A program made the position numbers and the translations under genes. DNA of 64,000 bases from Stenogyne calaminthoides (Eukaryota; Streptophyta; Magnoliopsida; Lamiales; Lamiaceae): the NCBI GenBank assembly GCA_037126765.1, contig JBBCBC010000007.1, forward strand, positions 41,333,394 to 41,397,393. Reading direction: 5' to 3'. The notes under the pieces were generated by a model, which was not told where the DNA came from, ran no database searches, and saw only the letters and a list, made by a program, of their open reading frames with translations. Positions 47,601 through 59,773 of this stretch are shown here, piece after piece (the first letter of the stretch is position 1; each line of letters opens with the position of its first letter).

Positions 47601-49885
47601 CGAATACCTCGGCAATGAGTTTTGAACTACTTGTCACGATGAAGGGATTGTATCAGCTCAATGTACACGGAACCCCTCCAACAAAATGGGGTTGCGGCAA
47701 AAAGAACTCTTTTGGAAATGGTTAGATCAATGATGAGTTATCTTGGATCTTCCCAGAGGATTAGATTAAAGGGTCATGCCTTGGAAAATAGCGACTTACA
47801 TTACGAACTTGGTGCCATCCAAATCGGTTCCCAGAACCCCAAAGATTTGTGGACGAGGCCTTGAAGCCTAGTATGAGGACACGTGAGAACTTTGGGGTGT
47901 CGGCCTACGTGTTGGACAAGGAAGCGTGGTGGATCCTCGATGGAATTAAAATTTGTTTGTAGGATACCAGGAACAAAAAAGGGTGTATGTTCTATGGTTC
48001 GAAGTTCAAAAGGTGGTCATCGGCGCACTTTAGATTTTGGAAGAAAAGTATATGAACGAAAACCGGAAGTGAGATTACCTTAAATGAGCATAGAGGGCAA
48101 ACCTCGATCTTGCATTTATCTTAGATGATATACTTAAGCGATACGTTTTTCTGGCGAAGAGCCTCGTTATAGTGGGGAGGGTTGTTAAAACTGACCCGAG
48201 AGATTCATGGGAATAGGAGAGTCCTCGGACTTGATTCAGGAATGGGACCCGTGGACATATATTGAGGCACTCCAAGATATGGATCTTGATTCTTGTAAGC
48301 AACAATGAAAAGCGATATGGGTTCTATGTTCATAATAGAGTGTGGGGCTAATCGAACCATTAATGGGAATCAAACCCATTGGATCTGATGGGTATATAAG
48401 AGGAAAAAGAGGGACAGGGGGAAGGTTGAAACCTTTAAAAGCAAAGACTAATGGCGAAAAGGTTATACTTTCGAAAAAAGGGGATCGATTATGAGAAACT
48501 TTTTAGCAGTAGCCATGCTTAAGTCCATTGTATTCTCTTATCGATTCTTTGCGCATTTTCAACTTTGAAATCTGGTAAATAGATGTCAAAGGCGATTTTC
48601 ATAATGGAAGTCTTGATAAAGAGATCTATATCTGACCCCCAAGTTTTCATTGAAACAAACCGAAACACCTAGTTTGTAAAAAGCTCAAAGGGTCCATTTA
48701 AGGACTCAAGCAGGGCATCGAGCTTGGAACCAAAGTTTTGATCATGTAATAAAATCTTATGGGTTTGATCAAAACAAGTTTTAAAGTTATGTGTATAAAA
48801 AGCGTTTTGGAACTACATTGGTATTCTTAGTCTTATCGTAGATGACATTGTGATCATCGGGAGCGATGTGAAGGTGTTATCGGGCGTAAGGGCATGGCGT
48901 TTCAAAAATAGTTTGATATGAAAGACTTAGGAAAGCGGACACATCCTTGGGATCAAGATCCTCGAGATCGCCGAAAAGGATGACCGGGTTATCATAAGTT
49001 TCATACATCACGTTAACCTCTTGTTTTAAAGCGATTGACATCACAAGATTCGAAAAGGATTAAGTGCCTTTCGGACTTGGAATCCATCCATCGATAAAAT
49101 ATCCTAAAAGCCAAAAGGAGATAGATGACATGAAAGGCATTCCTTGTGATTGGTGTCGGAAACCTTATGTATGCATTCACGTATGCGAGGCGGGATATAC
49201 GCTGCGTGGCATGTAGCCAAGATATCAAAAGTAACCCGAGGAATTGGGCCATTTAAAACGTTAAAAAAATCACGTCTGAAAAGAACTGGGATAGAATGTT
49301 GATTTATCGATCGATACTCAATCCCGTAATTTTACACGGACTCGGTTTCAATCGGATTTAGATTCGAAATTATACGCCTCCGATTAGTGTGTTTCCATTT
49401 GGGAAGTGTAGCCATCAAATGGATGAGTGTGAGCAATGCATCAACGACTCGACCATAAACGTCGATGTAAATAAACTGCTTGTGAAGCGGTGAAAAGAAC
49501 CGATTGGGCTCTGAACCTTCTTAGTGGACTTGGATGGTGTTTTGAATTTGTCTGGCAATATTTGCTTCAAGGCGGTTGCCAAATTCAAAAACGAGAGTCC
49601 CGAGTCGAACAAACACGTTAAAGGAAAGACATCTTATCATGAAATCGTTAAGAGGAGATATAGATGTGGCAAAATGGCGTCGAGGGCGACCCTGCGGATC
49701 CATTCACAAAGCGTCGCCTCTGAATACATTCGAGACATGTGGGTGGAATGGGTGTCAAGATCGTTGCCAATGCTGGCACGGTAGTATAAGTGGGAGAAAT
49801 TATTAGGTTAAGTGTAGGTGACATTAGATGTCACGGACTACTCGAGGACATGTTGTAGTATACTTAAAAGCAGGACTTTGAGTAT
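44700..49885 (+). pseudogene. D3 gag-pol remnants
   Basis: No long frame survives, but ordered motifs are visible: pre-integrase (WHLRLGHINRKRI near 47230; FDCESCLEGKM near 47320), integrase (FIDDYSSTF near 47460; PLQQNGVA near 47675, followed by LLEMVRSMMSYL), RT (DVKGDFHNGSLDKEIYI near 48585 and a VDD box, LIVDDIVIIG, near 48835) and an RNase H-like YTDSVS region near 49335. Gag (about 44700-46900) is too changed to assign in detail. Indels occur every few tens of bases, far more than expected beside an LTR pair that still aligns, so part of the damage may be sequencing error. Confidence 0.75.
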
Positions 49886-49896
49886 AAGTGGGAGAT

Positions 49897-51731
49897 TGTT
49901 GGGATTATCTTTGAAAAGTATGCTTTACTTTGTATAATCGGCCCCGAATTTTCGGACTTATTCTTTGAAATAAATTGTTTATCAACGATCTTTAAATATG
50001 ATTGAATGTTATATATATTTCTTGCATAATTGTTCAATAATTAAATCGTGTTACATTGTAGTTAATTTAGTGATGCCCGGATCACGCGAAGATTAAATTA
50101 ACGGTCCTTGTAACTAAAAATGCGCCCGTCACGACCTAGATGGAAATGAACAACCATCATGAAAGGTTGAAGTGTAAGGCTCGATGGTTTGTCTTGACCA
50201 AGAGATTACACTAGTGCATGGTGATCTTTTATTTGAATAGGACCTCTGAGGAGGATAAATTCTTGAGAGCTGAACAAGGAAGAATTAGACCTCGGTGGTT
50301 AGTTGTTTCTTAACCTCGGATCCCATAAATAGGATCACGTGGGATTGTAGCTATTGCTTTGACTTATCATGGGTAGCGGATCGGAAAGATTCAATACTTT
50401 TTATCTTGGGCAATATTATTGGTCACGTGTGATTGCTAAGATTTATCTGAAGAATGGTAATGTACAAAACACTTGTTTGATTTGCCCCCTTAGGGAGGTT
50501 CATAAGTTTTATCATACCAAATCTTGCAAGTGGAATTAGTTTTTGGGGTATGGATAATAATGTTGAACCGTTCCTCGACCAAGGACAAAAGATATTAATT
50601 AGCGGAAAGCTATTTGGTGGCTTGAATTAATTAATGGGCTAGATAATCTTAAACACGGGAAATAATGGCCAAGAGCCATATTGGTGTAATATGGGTTAAG
50701 ATGGATAGTCTGATATTAATTATGTAGTGGGATTAATTAATATTTATGGGCTATTATATTAGCTCAATATTAGATATTCAAAGATCCATTAGAAGGTCCA
50801 ATCTTAATTCTCCTAAAGGCCCCCTGAGTAGCCCAACAAATAATAGTCCAATAAGCTGAAAAAGGTGATTAAAATAAAATAAATATTGTTTGCTTAATAT
50901 TCCTATAAATTTTGAAAATTATGGATAAAAAGAGGAGAAAAGATTTTCTTTGAATTTTTTATGGAATGAAGATATGTATTCTTGGAATACAAGATTATCT
51001 CATTAAATTCAAGAAATCTCCCACAGTTATTCATAGAGATTTTCAAATTTTGGAAAAATAAAGCGAAAGATTTTCTTGATTTTTCTTGAAAAGATATTAT
51101 GGAAGATATGTATTTTCTTGAAATACAAGAATATCTCATAAATTCAAGAAGATCGAATCTTGGATTCTTGCACTATATTTTTGAAAATAATCCATATATG
51201 AGAAGGTGGGATTTTTGTGAAATATTTTAATTATAGGAAAAAAAAAGAATATATGGGATATATTCAAGATTTCTTGGTGACGAAAAAGTCTTTTCGCGTT
51301 GAAAAATCTAACAAAAATTTCGTCCACCTACTCACATAAATAGGGGATGATTAGTTCATTCTCAACCACAATTCCATGTCTTTGGAAATATTAGCAAATC
51401 CACATAAGTGGTGCAACAAAGTTTATTTTTTCCTTTTGTTAATTGTTAGCAAGTGTCCTTCCAACTTGATTGTTGAGCAAGAAATTAAAGGAATACTTAG
51501 GAAGTCCTTTTTGGTTAGTCCGTCCAGGCCAAAGCCCTTTGCCCGTCAGGAAATGCGTTCCACGTAAACCGTAGATTCATCATCGTGGGTTTTCGTGGTT
51601 TTTATATGCATGATATGTTGTTGCAATTATTATTTGAATTAATATAGGATTAATTCATCTTAGTAATAATTAATGAATTAAATTTGTATTTAAATATTCA
51701 CCGAATAGATCATGCAAATTATTCCCCAACA
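49897..51731 (+). repeat. 3' LTR of D3 (complete family-D LTR)
   Basis: It is 1,835 bp, from TGTTGGGATTATC to ATTCCCCAACA. It is the best reference copy of the family in the window; D1, D2 and D4 align to it. Confidence 0.85.
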
Positions 51732-53966
51732 CTTTGGTAGCATTGCCCCACTTGGGCCTTGTCTTCATCATCCATCTTGACCTCCAAGGCCTTCGGATTA
51801 TCATGAGACTTGTTAGACTCATCAAGTTGATCGTTAATGACTTATCCTCCTCCACCTTGAATGACATCAATTTATTTTGTTTCATGAAGAGTCTCCGTTT
51901 CCGATCCGGTTACAATTTATTACAAAAAATGTTAAACTTCTGAACTAGTCTATTACATTGATCAAATCTTTGGTTAATCTCTTTCGTGCATTTTCTCCAA
52001 GGCAAAAGCGAATCGAGCAGATCGAATTAAAAACCACAATTCTCTTTGCATGCATAAATTAAACACATTAAATTCCCTGTGAATTGGATATCTGTAAAAA
52101 TATTGAATTCTACTATCGATTTCAAATTTAATCCTCATCATCGAAATACAATTTTAAAATTAAACTTCTCAACTTGTGGCTTACCGGTGTTAGGAATTAA
52201 TTGCTCGGATCTGTCGGGATGAATATTTAAATACAAATTTAATCCTTGACAATTATTAATAACATGAATTAACCAAGCATAATTCTTTCCATAATTCAAC
52301 AACAAATCATGCATATAAGCAACTCACGTAAATCCCTCATCGGCGGAAGATCACAAACCTCTTGGAATGACAATGGTCTTGTATGAAAACACACAAAAGC
52401 AATTCCCAAGTATTCCCTAGTCCTTTTCGACAATCCGGTGGAAGGATGCTTCATGAACAATTAACAAAGGAAAAATAAAATCTTTGTTGCACTTTTGTGG
52501 ATTCTTAATTTTTCAATCTCATGGAATTGTCTTGGGAATGAAATTCATCCTCATATAGATGGGGTGGTGGGTTAAATGATTTTAGGGAAGAAAAAACAAT
52601 GTGGAAAAATCTTTTCTTGATCTCAAAATCTTGAATATATCTCCTATATTCTTTTTTCCATAATTAAAATATTCCACAAAAATCCCCTCGTCATATTATG
52701 GAATTTTTGAAATTTAGGGATCAAGATTCCAAGATTTGGATCTTCTTGAATTTATGAGATATTCTTGTATTTCAAAAAATCATATCCTCCATAATATCTT
52801 TTCAAGAAAATCAAGAAAATCTTTCTTGCCTTTTATATTTCAAAATTTTGAAAACACCCATTATTTAAAAAACCAAGTGGGAGATTTCTTGAATTTAATG
52901 AGATAATCTTGTATTCCAGAATACATATCTTATGATTCTATAACAAAATTCAAAAAGAAAATCTTTCTCCTTTTATCCATAAATTTTGAAAAAAACAAGG
53001 AAAAATAAAGCAACAAATTTATTTTATTTTTAAACACATTTTTTTTAATTGGACTTTATCTTTGGGATTCTTCTTGGGGGCCTTTAGGAGAATTAAGATT
53101 GGACCTTTCAATGGACTTGAATTATCAATATTGAGCCCTCAATATTATTCAAGCGTAAATATTAATTAATCACTATGTTTAATATTGCTTGGCTATCCGT
53201 CAACCCGTATTATAGTTAATATGGCTCATTTATTATTTCTGTTTAAGATTATCTGCCCATTAATTAATTCAAGCCATCTAAATAGTTTTCCATTAATTAA
53301 TATCTTTTTATCCTTGGTAAAAACGGTTCTCGAACATTATTATCCATCAAAATCTTAGTTCGATTTTGAACATTTGGTATGATAAAACATGAACCTCCCG
53401 AAGGAAACAAGTGGTGAAATTGCGATTCTTCTCTTAAATAATAGCAATCACATGTGACCAATAATGGAGCTCTCCAAATATAGGGTATTGAATCTCAGGA
53501 TTCTCTTTTAATAATTAATTTGTTAGTTATTAATCACAATCCTATTTAAGGAATAAGATTAAAAATAACTTTCTTTGAGGTCTAATTCTTCCTAGTTGGG
53601 TTAAAGAATTTATCCTCTTCTAGGTCCTCTTCAATGCATCAGTCATGCACCAGTGTAATCTCTTGGTCAAACAAATCAATAAGTCTTACACTACAACCTT
53701 TCACGATGGATTGTTCATTTCCATCTAGGTAACAATGGTGTCTTTTTGGTGTTGAAAAATTAATTTAATCTTCTCTGATCTTGGTATCACTAAATTAACT
53801 ACAATGTAACACGTCTTATTTAATGAACAGTTATGCGGTAAATATATGTAACTTTCGATCATATTTAGAGCATCGGTGATAAGCGATTTATTTGATAAAT
53901 AAATTTTGAAAATTTTAGTCGATTATCTGAAGTAAAAGCATACTTTCCAGGTATAATCCCGGAACA
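51732..53966 (-). mobile_element. family-D element D4 (minus strand), 5' LTR plus start of gag
   Basis: On the minus strand the LTR runs from 53966 (TGTTCCGGGATTATAC) down to 52188 (CCTAACA). A leader and the start of gag follow. The gag stretch with DQLDESNKS and LEVKMDDEDKA, at about 51850-51735, fits the copia gag pattern (DEFNKL...DVKIDDEDKA). Gag is cut at 51731/51732 by the end of D3. The right LTR edge abuts a GST exon at 53968. Confidence 0.8.
52188..53966 (-). repeat. 5' LTR of D4
   Basis: About 1.78 kb. It is the reverse complement of the D LTR, with the same AAGAAAATCAAGAAAATC block near 52810 and CATCTAGGTAACA-like U3 block near 53720. Confidence 0.8.
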
Positions 53967-53967
53967 T

Positions 53968-54290
53968 GGGGCTTGGTTTAGCCCTATTGTAATTAGGGTT
54001 CAAATGGTTTTGAAATTGAAACAAATTGAATATGAATCGTGGAAGAAGATCTTCAGAAACAAATCCTCTCTTCTTTTGAAAAATCAACCAAATTTACAAA
54101 AAAGGTCCTTGTGGGGAGGATCGTACACAATGGAAATACCCCATTCTTTTGAGTCCTTAATCGTCATTGAATACATTGATGAAGCATTTTTGGGGCCCAT
54201 CAATTCTTACGAAAGATCCTTATGAGATATTCAGGACTCGTTTATTGGATAAAAATTCCTGATGATAGGTCACTTTTGCTTTTCTTCCTA
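53968..54290 (+). pseudogene. tau-class glutathione S-transferase, exon 1 (5' end lost to D4)
   Basis: The frame starts at 53968 with GAWFSPIVIRVQMVLKLK, the beginning of the thioredoxin-like domain. The codons before it, including the ATG, are replaced by the D4 LTR. It continues IEYESWKKIFRNKSSLLLKN (beta-alpha-beta core), then MEIPHSFESLIVIEYIDEAF, the conserved ES(L)VIxEYIDE glutathione-binding signature, at about 54130-54192. A one-base shift near 54207 moves the frame; the other frame continues ILTKDPYEIFRTRLLDKN before a stop near 54260, where tau GSTs have their single intron. The segment at 54260-54670 is then intron-like AT-rich DNA. Exon 2 follows at 54676. Confidence 0.85.
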
Positions 54291-54675
54291 TTCTTGATTT
54301 TCATTTTTCTTCTTATTCTTGGTTTTTATATATCTTGTTTGTTTTTATTTTTTTTTGATTATAACCTATATAATGTATACCCAATTTTTGTTTCACTTTT
54401 AGAATGCAAAACTCATTTTTTAATATATCGACATATATTGTTGAAAGAATTTTATCTCATTTAAAAAATATGAACTTGTAGAGATTTAGCGGGGAATCGA
54501 ACATGAATTTGGTTTGAGCCAAATACTCTAATACCATACAAAAAAAATTAATCTCATCTAAAAGTTAGAACTTGTAAAGAGGAGTGTAATTAATTATTTT
54601 ATATTATTCCCTTAACAATAGTTAGTTTCAAATGACATACCCTTATAAATTAAAAATCTAAATAAAAAATTATTA

Positions 54676-54750
54676 ATTCTTGAAATCGAAGAAGAAGCAA
54701 TTGATCTCTCAAAATTAAAAATTTAATTAATGGCAAAAAATTTTTTGGGA
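54676..54750 (+). pseudogene. tau GST exon 2, part before the copia insertion
   Basis: EEEAIDLSKLKI, a stop, then LMAKNFLG is visible from about 54697 to 54750. This fits the helix preceding the GxxFFGG-like segment of tau GST exon 2. It is cut by the family-A LTR at 54751 and resumes in phase at 59558 (GVVDITT). The TAA in the middle may be a true lesion. Confidence 0.7.
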
Positions 54751-55154
54751 TGTTGGGATTGTTGGGCACGAGTGAGGCGGGATCACGAGAAGCGCGGGAG
54801 GCGCTTCGACCAAGCATTGAGGTCGAGCACATATGCTCGATCGAGCACCCCGCTCGGCGCCATCAAAAGCGCTCGAATAACAATCGATCGATCGGCGAGC
54901 CGCTCGACCAAAGCCCACAGTCGGCGGTTCCGGAAACTTTGGACCGGAATTAGGGTTTAAATTGAATCTCTTGTTTAAATACTTTTGACTCATTGTATTT
55001 GCATCTTGTCTGAAAATAACCACGAAATAGTAGATCTCACTGGCTTGGTAGTGCCCCAGGGCGTAGTCATTCTGACGTTTGGGTAACCAAATTTGTTGTT
55101 CCTTAATGCTTGTTTACATTATTTTCTCCATAATTCTTTGCTTAAATCCTAACA
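54751..55154 (+). repeat. 5' LTR of copia A copy 2
   Basis: 404 bp, TGTTGGGATTG to CCTAACA. Compared with the 3' LTR it shows several short losses in the GCTCGA-rich U3, and its hairpin near 54898-54930 is imperfect. Confidence 0.88.
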
Positions 55155-55157
55155 AGC

Positions 55158-55168
55158 CGGTATCGAGC
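55158..55168 (+). promoter_or_regulatory. primer-binding site remnant
   Basis: CGGTATCGAGC follows the LTR end and corresponds to TGGTATCAGAGC, the initiator Met tRNA site, with CAG read as CG. Confidence 0.6.
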
Positions 55169-55189
55169 ATCGGGTTAAAGGGATGCTGT

Positions 55190-58100
55190 TGGGGAGCAAT
55201 TATGATGGTGAAGGGAAATAGCACATTGAGAAGTTTGATGGAGCGGTTTTGGATTCAAATTGCGGTTCTAGGGATTACATATCACGGTAAAGATCTATAT
55301 CAACCGTTGGGTTCCGCGACTTAGAAGATATGAAGGACGGCAGTGGAAGTTGCTGGATAGGAAGGCGATGAGTGTGGTTAAATGCATAGTTATCCGGGAA
55401 CGTCGCCTACATACTATGAAAAGCAAAAACCACAAAGGAGATCTTTGAAGATTTTGGTAGATGTATGAAAAATCGTCTGACACAAACAAGGTGCATCGAT
55501 GCGGAGGTTTATTCAACTTTGAGGATGGCGGAGGATCTTGTGGTAGTCCAATCATCTAAGCGAGTTCAATATGATGCGCATAGCCCAATTGAGCTCGGTT
55601 GAGATTGATTTTGATGTTGAGTTCAAGCCTAATTTTGTTGTCTTCTTTACCGAGAAAGTTGGAGTGGGGCGGTACTTATTTGTTAGTGCTTCAAATAGTA
55701 TAGTAAAACTAAATTTTGATGAGGTTAGAGATTTGATCATGGTGAAGAAATTTTTCGCGAGGAAAAGAGTTGGTTGTGGCCCTTGATCGACCTTGAGTCT
55801 CGGAAACAAAAGCGGTTGAATCGAGGAAGCCAAATCGGGGTAGATCGAAGTCGAGGGGCAAAGATAAGCCCAAGAAGGATAAGAGTCAAATTAGTGTTAC
55901 AATTGTCATGAACTTGGTCATTACAAGAGGAGTGCAAGAGCACAAGCTAAAACCTGAGGAATGCACCAAAGAAGAATGACAACTCGGCCCATACCGCCAG
56001 CGATGAGGACTCGGATGCATTGATTACTTGGTGTAGCGATCCGTTGGAATCGTGGGTGTTAAATTACGGAGCATCGTTTTATTAGATGCGGCCGATCTTG
56101 ACAATGGAGAAATACACTTTCGGGAACTTTGGGAAGGTTTATCTAGGCGATGATGAGCCTCTTGGAAATCAAAGGGAAGGGAATGTTAGGATTAAGACAC
56201 GAAATGGGGAATTTGTTTACAATTGAAAGATGTGAGACATATTCTGGTTTGAAGATGAATTTGATCTCGGTTAGGCGACTTGATGATGAAATTTTGTAGT
56301 GACTTTTGGGTGTAACATGTGGAAGATATCCAAAGGTGTCATGGTAGTGGCTCGAGAAATAAAGAGGAGCGTTGTAAATGACAGCAACACGGGATAGCAT
56401 TGCTCTTTGCAAGTGAAAAGGGGAATGCAAATTTGTGGCATTGTTGTCTTAGCCACATAGTGAAAAGGGGATGAAAGTTATGTGCTCGAAGGGTAAAACT
56501 GCGGACCTCAAGGCAGTTGACATCGGTTTGTGTGAGGGACCATGTATTCAAAAAAATAGAAAATGGTTAGTTTTTTGAAGGGCCTTGAACTTTGAAGAAG
56601 CGAAATTTGGAGTTAGTCCACGGTGACTTGTGAGGTCGGCACGATGACATCCTTGGCGGAGCATCATATTACATGACTTTCATTGACTACTCTCGAGGAA
56701 GGTATGGGTTTATTTTTTGAAAAAAATAAGTCGATGCCTTTAATGCTTTCGAAGTGGAAGGCTCTTGTAAGAAACGAGGCGGGTCTCAAAAATTGAAGTC
56801 TTGAGATCGATAATGGTGGAAATCTGAGCTCAGGAGTTCAAAAAAGATTACGTGAGGCGAATGGAATCCGAATGGAGAAAAACGTGAGAGGAACCCCCGC
56901 AGAAGAATGGCGTGGCGAACGTATGAAACGGAGGACCTTATGTGAATGTGCTAGAAGCGTAAGATTGAAGTGTGGGCTGCCAAAGATATTTTTAGGCGAG
57001 GCGATTAACGCTGACGCGTGCTTGATAAGCAAAGGGACCCTCAACTCCTTTGGAAAATGGCATACCGAGAGGAGGCCTCGGCCTGCAAGAGGTAAATCTA
57101 TCGTTTCTTCGAGTATTTGGGTGTGTTTCATATGTTCATGTTGATCTTTATGAGTAGAAGTAAGTTAGATGCTAAATCTATTAAGTGTCGTTTGTTGGAT
57201 ATGGCGGTGATGAGTTTGGCTATCGATTTTGGGATGAGGAAAACCGAAAGATAATTAAGTAGTCGAGATGTCATATTTAATGAGCGGATGTTGTACAAAA
57301 GGCAGTTGAGGATATCCAAAGAAGGTGGTTACGAGACTCGGGGTTGTGGAGTTAGACATTTCAAACTCGAATTGGGAGCAAGGGAGTTCTAGATGATCGG
57401 TGATTGTTGAGGAAGATCCGAAAGTACACCACCACCAACAATTCTCTGCGAGAGATCCACGAGAGATCGGAGATCACGATAGGTATTCACCTTCTCTTCA
57501 TTATTTATTGTTGGTGATGGTGGTGAACACGAATGTTATCACGAGAGGCCACACATAGTGAAACGGGTTGACAAGTGGAAACTTGCAATGGATGATGAGA
57601 TGAATTCATTGAAGACCAACGGAACTTGGGAACTAGTTGAACTTCCTAAGGTCAAGAAAGCCTTTGCATAATAAGTGGGTTTACGAGAATAAAGAGGAGG
57701 CTGATGGAAGAAAAACGATACAAGGCAAGATTGGTTGTGAAGGGGTTTCAATGAAACATGGTATTGACTATCTTGATGTTTTTTACTCGATGAGTGAAGC
57801 TAACTACCATTCGGTTAGTTCTCGAGTTTGGTGGTCTGCGAAAATTTGGTGTTAGAAACGGATGGATGTGAAAAGCAGTCTTTCTTCATGGTGATTTAGA
57901 TGAGGACATCTACATGAAACAACCGGAAGGATACTTGTCTAAGGAATAGTGAGCTTGTTTGCAAATTGAAGAAGAGCTTGTATGGTTTGAAACAAGCTTC
58001 ATTGCGATGGGTACAAGAAGTTTGATGGGTTCATACGAGATTGAGATCAAGAGGTGTGAAGTGACCATTGTTGTTACTTCAAGAGGTATGATGATGGTTA

Positions 58101-59037
58101 TATCATTTTGCTATTATATGTTGATGACATGTTGATAGCGAGCTCTAGTCTTTCGGGAGGTGAGCAAATTGAAGGAAAAATTATCTCGAAGGTTTGCTAT
58201 GAAGGATCTTGGAGAGGCCAAGCAAATCTTAGGAATGCGAATCGATCGTGATAAGGTGGCGGGAAAGTTGTATCTTTCACGAAATGAATACATAAAGAAA
58301 GTCTTGGAGAGATTTAGTATGGAAGATCTGAACCCGTTCCGGGTCCGTTGGGAAATCGATTCAAGCTATCCAACAAGGACTCACCTAATAGCGAAAGAGG
58401 AGGAACCTACATGCAAAACACTTATTATGCTTCACAATTGGAAGTTTGATGTATGCCATGGTGTGTACAAGACCGATATATTGCAAGGTGGGGAGTTGTT
58501 AGGTTGGTTTATGGACAATCCGGATGGCGACATTGGGAGGCGCGTGAAGTGGATCTAAGGTACTTGAGAGGTACTCTTGAACAAGCTTTGTGCTTTGAGG
58601 GCAAAAGCGTTGAGTTGGCGGGATATGTTATTCTGAGACTTGGCATCAAATGATCTCGACAAAAGGAGGAGTACTACGGGTATGTGTTTACTTTTGGTGG
58701 TACAATGATCTCTTGGGCTTCTAAGTTGCAAAAGATCGTAGCTTCGATCCACTGCGAAGAGAAATACGTTCGCGATCCAATGAAATTTAAAAAAATGGTT
58801 TGGTTCTGAGAATCTTTCATGTGAGTTGGGGAATGAGCAAAAGGATAGTATTATGTATAGTGACGGTCAGTGCTATTCACTTGGCAAAAATTGACCTTTC
58901 ACTCGAGACCAAGCACATCGAGTTGAGTTATCATTATATTCGTTACCTCATTGAGAACAAGATCTTACAGCTGATGAAGATCCGGGGAAGTGAGAATCCT
59001 GCTGACATGTTGACTAAGGTTGTGACCTTAGAAAGTA
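55190..59037 (+). pseudogene. copia A gag-pol, copy 2
   Basis: Gag motifs include LSSVEIDFDVEF at about 55590 and LNFDEVRDLIM near 55720. From 55855 on it is collinear with copy 1: zinc knuckle, protease with the same Asn (WVLNYGAS), pre-integrase, integrase, RT with YVDD at 58117-58128, RNase H, and the end of the RNase H frame near 59030. All four lesions of copy 1 (the TAA, the TAG and two frameshifts) are present at the matching places (about 56375, 56560, 56800, 57090). On top of these are dozens of extra indels, mostly at CAG/CTG, so no frame longer than about 130 codons remains. 55190-55854 is the only gag N-terminal sequence of this family in the window. Confidence 0.85.
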
Positions 59038-59163
59038 GAAGTTATGCATGACTTCAAGCGGCCTTGAAACCCCGCATAAGGCAGGCACTACTATCGATTG
59101 AGAGAGAGACCATTGAAACGGAGGAGACAAGTTACAGTTGGAGTCAGTCTCCAGGTGGGAGAT

Positions 59164-59555
59164 TGTTGGGATTGTTGGAGCCTGAGTGAGACGGGGATGC
59201 AGAGCACGGGAGGCGCTCGACCAAGCATTGAGGTCGAGCACATATGCTCGATCGAGCACCCCTTTCCCATATCAAGGAGCTCGAGCAAGCAGTCTGATCG
59301 AGCAGAACCGCTCGACCAAAGCCCTTGGTCGAGCGGTTCCGGAAGCCTGGACGCGGAATTAGGGCTTCGGCCCAGCCTCTTGTTTAAATACTTTTGACTC
59401 ATTGTATTTGCCTCTTGTACGAAAATAACACACGAAATAGTAGATCTCCTGGCTTGGTAGTGCCCCTAGACGTAGTCATTCATGAAAACTTGGTAATCAA
59501 ATTTGTTGTTCCTTAATGCTTGTTTACATTATTTTCTCCCTAATTGATGCTTAAA
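59164..59555 (+). repeat. 3' LTR of copia A copy 2
   Basis: 392 bp, almost identical to 3317-3714. A few bases in the hairpin-bearing U3 are missing near 59262-59270. It runs into the GST exon at the same base as copy 1. Confidence 0.88.
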
Positions 59556-59557
59556 TT

Positions 59558-59773
59558 GGAGTAGTTGATATAACTACCAGTTTCCTTGCTCATTGGTTCC
59601 CAATTCTTGAAGGGTTGAGTGGAATTAAACTGTTGACTGAAGATAAGTTCCCTAATTTATGCAAATGGGTTGACAATTACTCTAATGATGCATTTGTTAA
59701 GGAAAATCTGCCTCCTAGAGAGCGTTTGGTCGCCATGTTCAAAGCTGCCTTTGAAACTGGTAGTCTGTATTAG
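59558..59773 (+). pseudogene. tau GST exon 2, C-terminal part after the copia insertion (copy 2)
   Basis: Identical in reading to 3717-3932: 72 codons from GVVDITT to TGSLY and TAG at 59771-59773. With 53968-54290 and 54676-54750 it forms one disrupted GST gene about 5.8 kb long, interrupted by D4 at its 5' end and by copia A in exon 2. Tau GSTs use an N-terminal glutathione site and this C-terminal helical domain for the second substrate. Neither part can form an enzyme alone. Confidence 0.85.

Larger units (their letters stand above)
43893..51731 (+). mobile_element. family-D copia element D3 (5' LTR cut by gap)
   Basis: It has a 5' LTR piece (43893-44587), an initiator-Met-type primer site (44588-44602), a degenerate interior with copia-order remnants, the purine tract AAGTGGGAGATT (about 49885-49896) and a 3' LTR 49897-51731. 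It is inserted into the gag of element D4, which lies in the opposite orientation just to the right. Confidence 0.85.
54751..59555 (+). mobile_element. family-A copia element, copy 2, both LTRs present
   Basis: 5' LTR 54751-55154, degraded primer site 55155-55168, gag-pol 55190-59037, purine tract, 3' LTR 59164-59555. It is inserted in exon 2 of the tau GST. TTGGGA stands before it and TTGGAG after it, an approximate target duplication. Its right half is the same sequence as copy 1 at 1-3714. Confidence 0.92.

Noticed and set aside
54222..54464. Very hydrophobic 80-codon frame after GST exon 1
   Set aside because: It is T-rich intron sequence; poly-T runs translate to Phe/Leu and mimic a membrane protein.
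59091..59402. Minus-strand and plus-strand frames of about 100 codons over the copia A LTR (also 3167-3560 and 54727-55023)
   Set aside because: They recur only because the LTR recurs. They are antisense or non-coding relative to the element.
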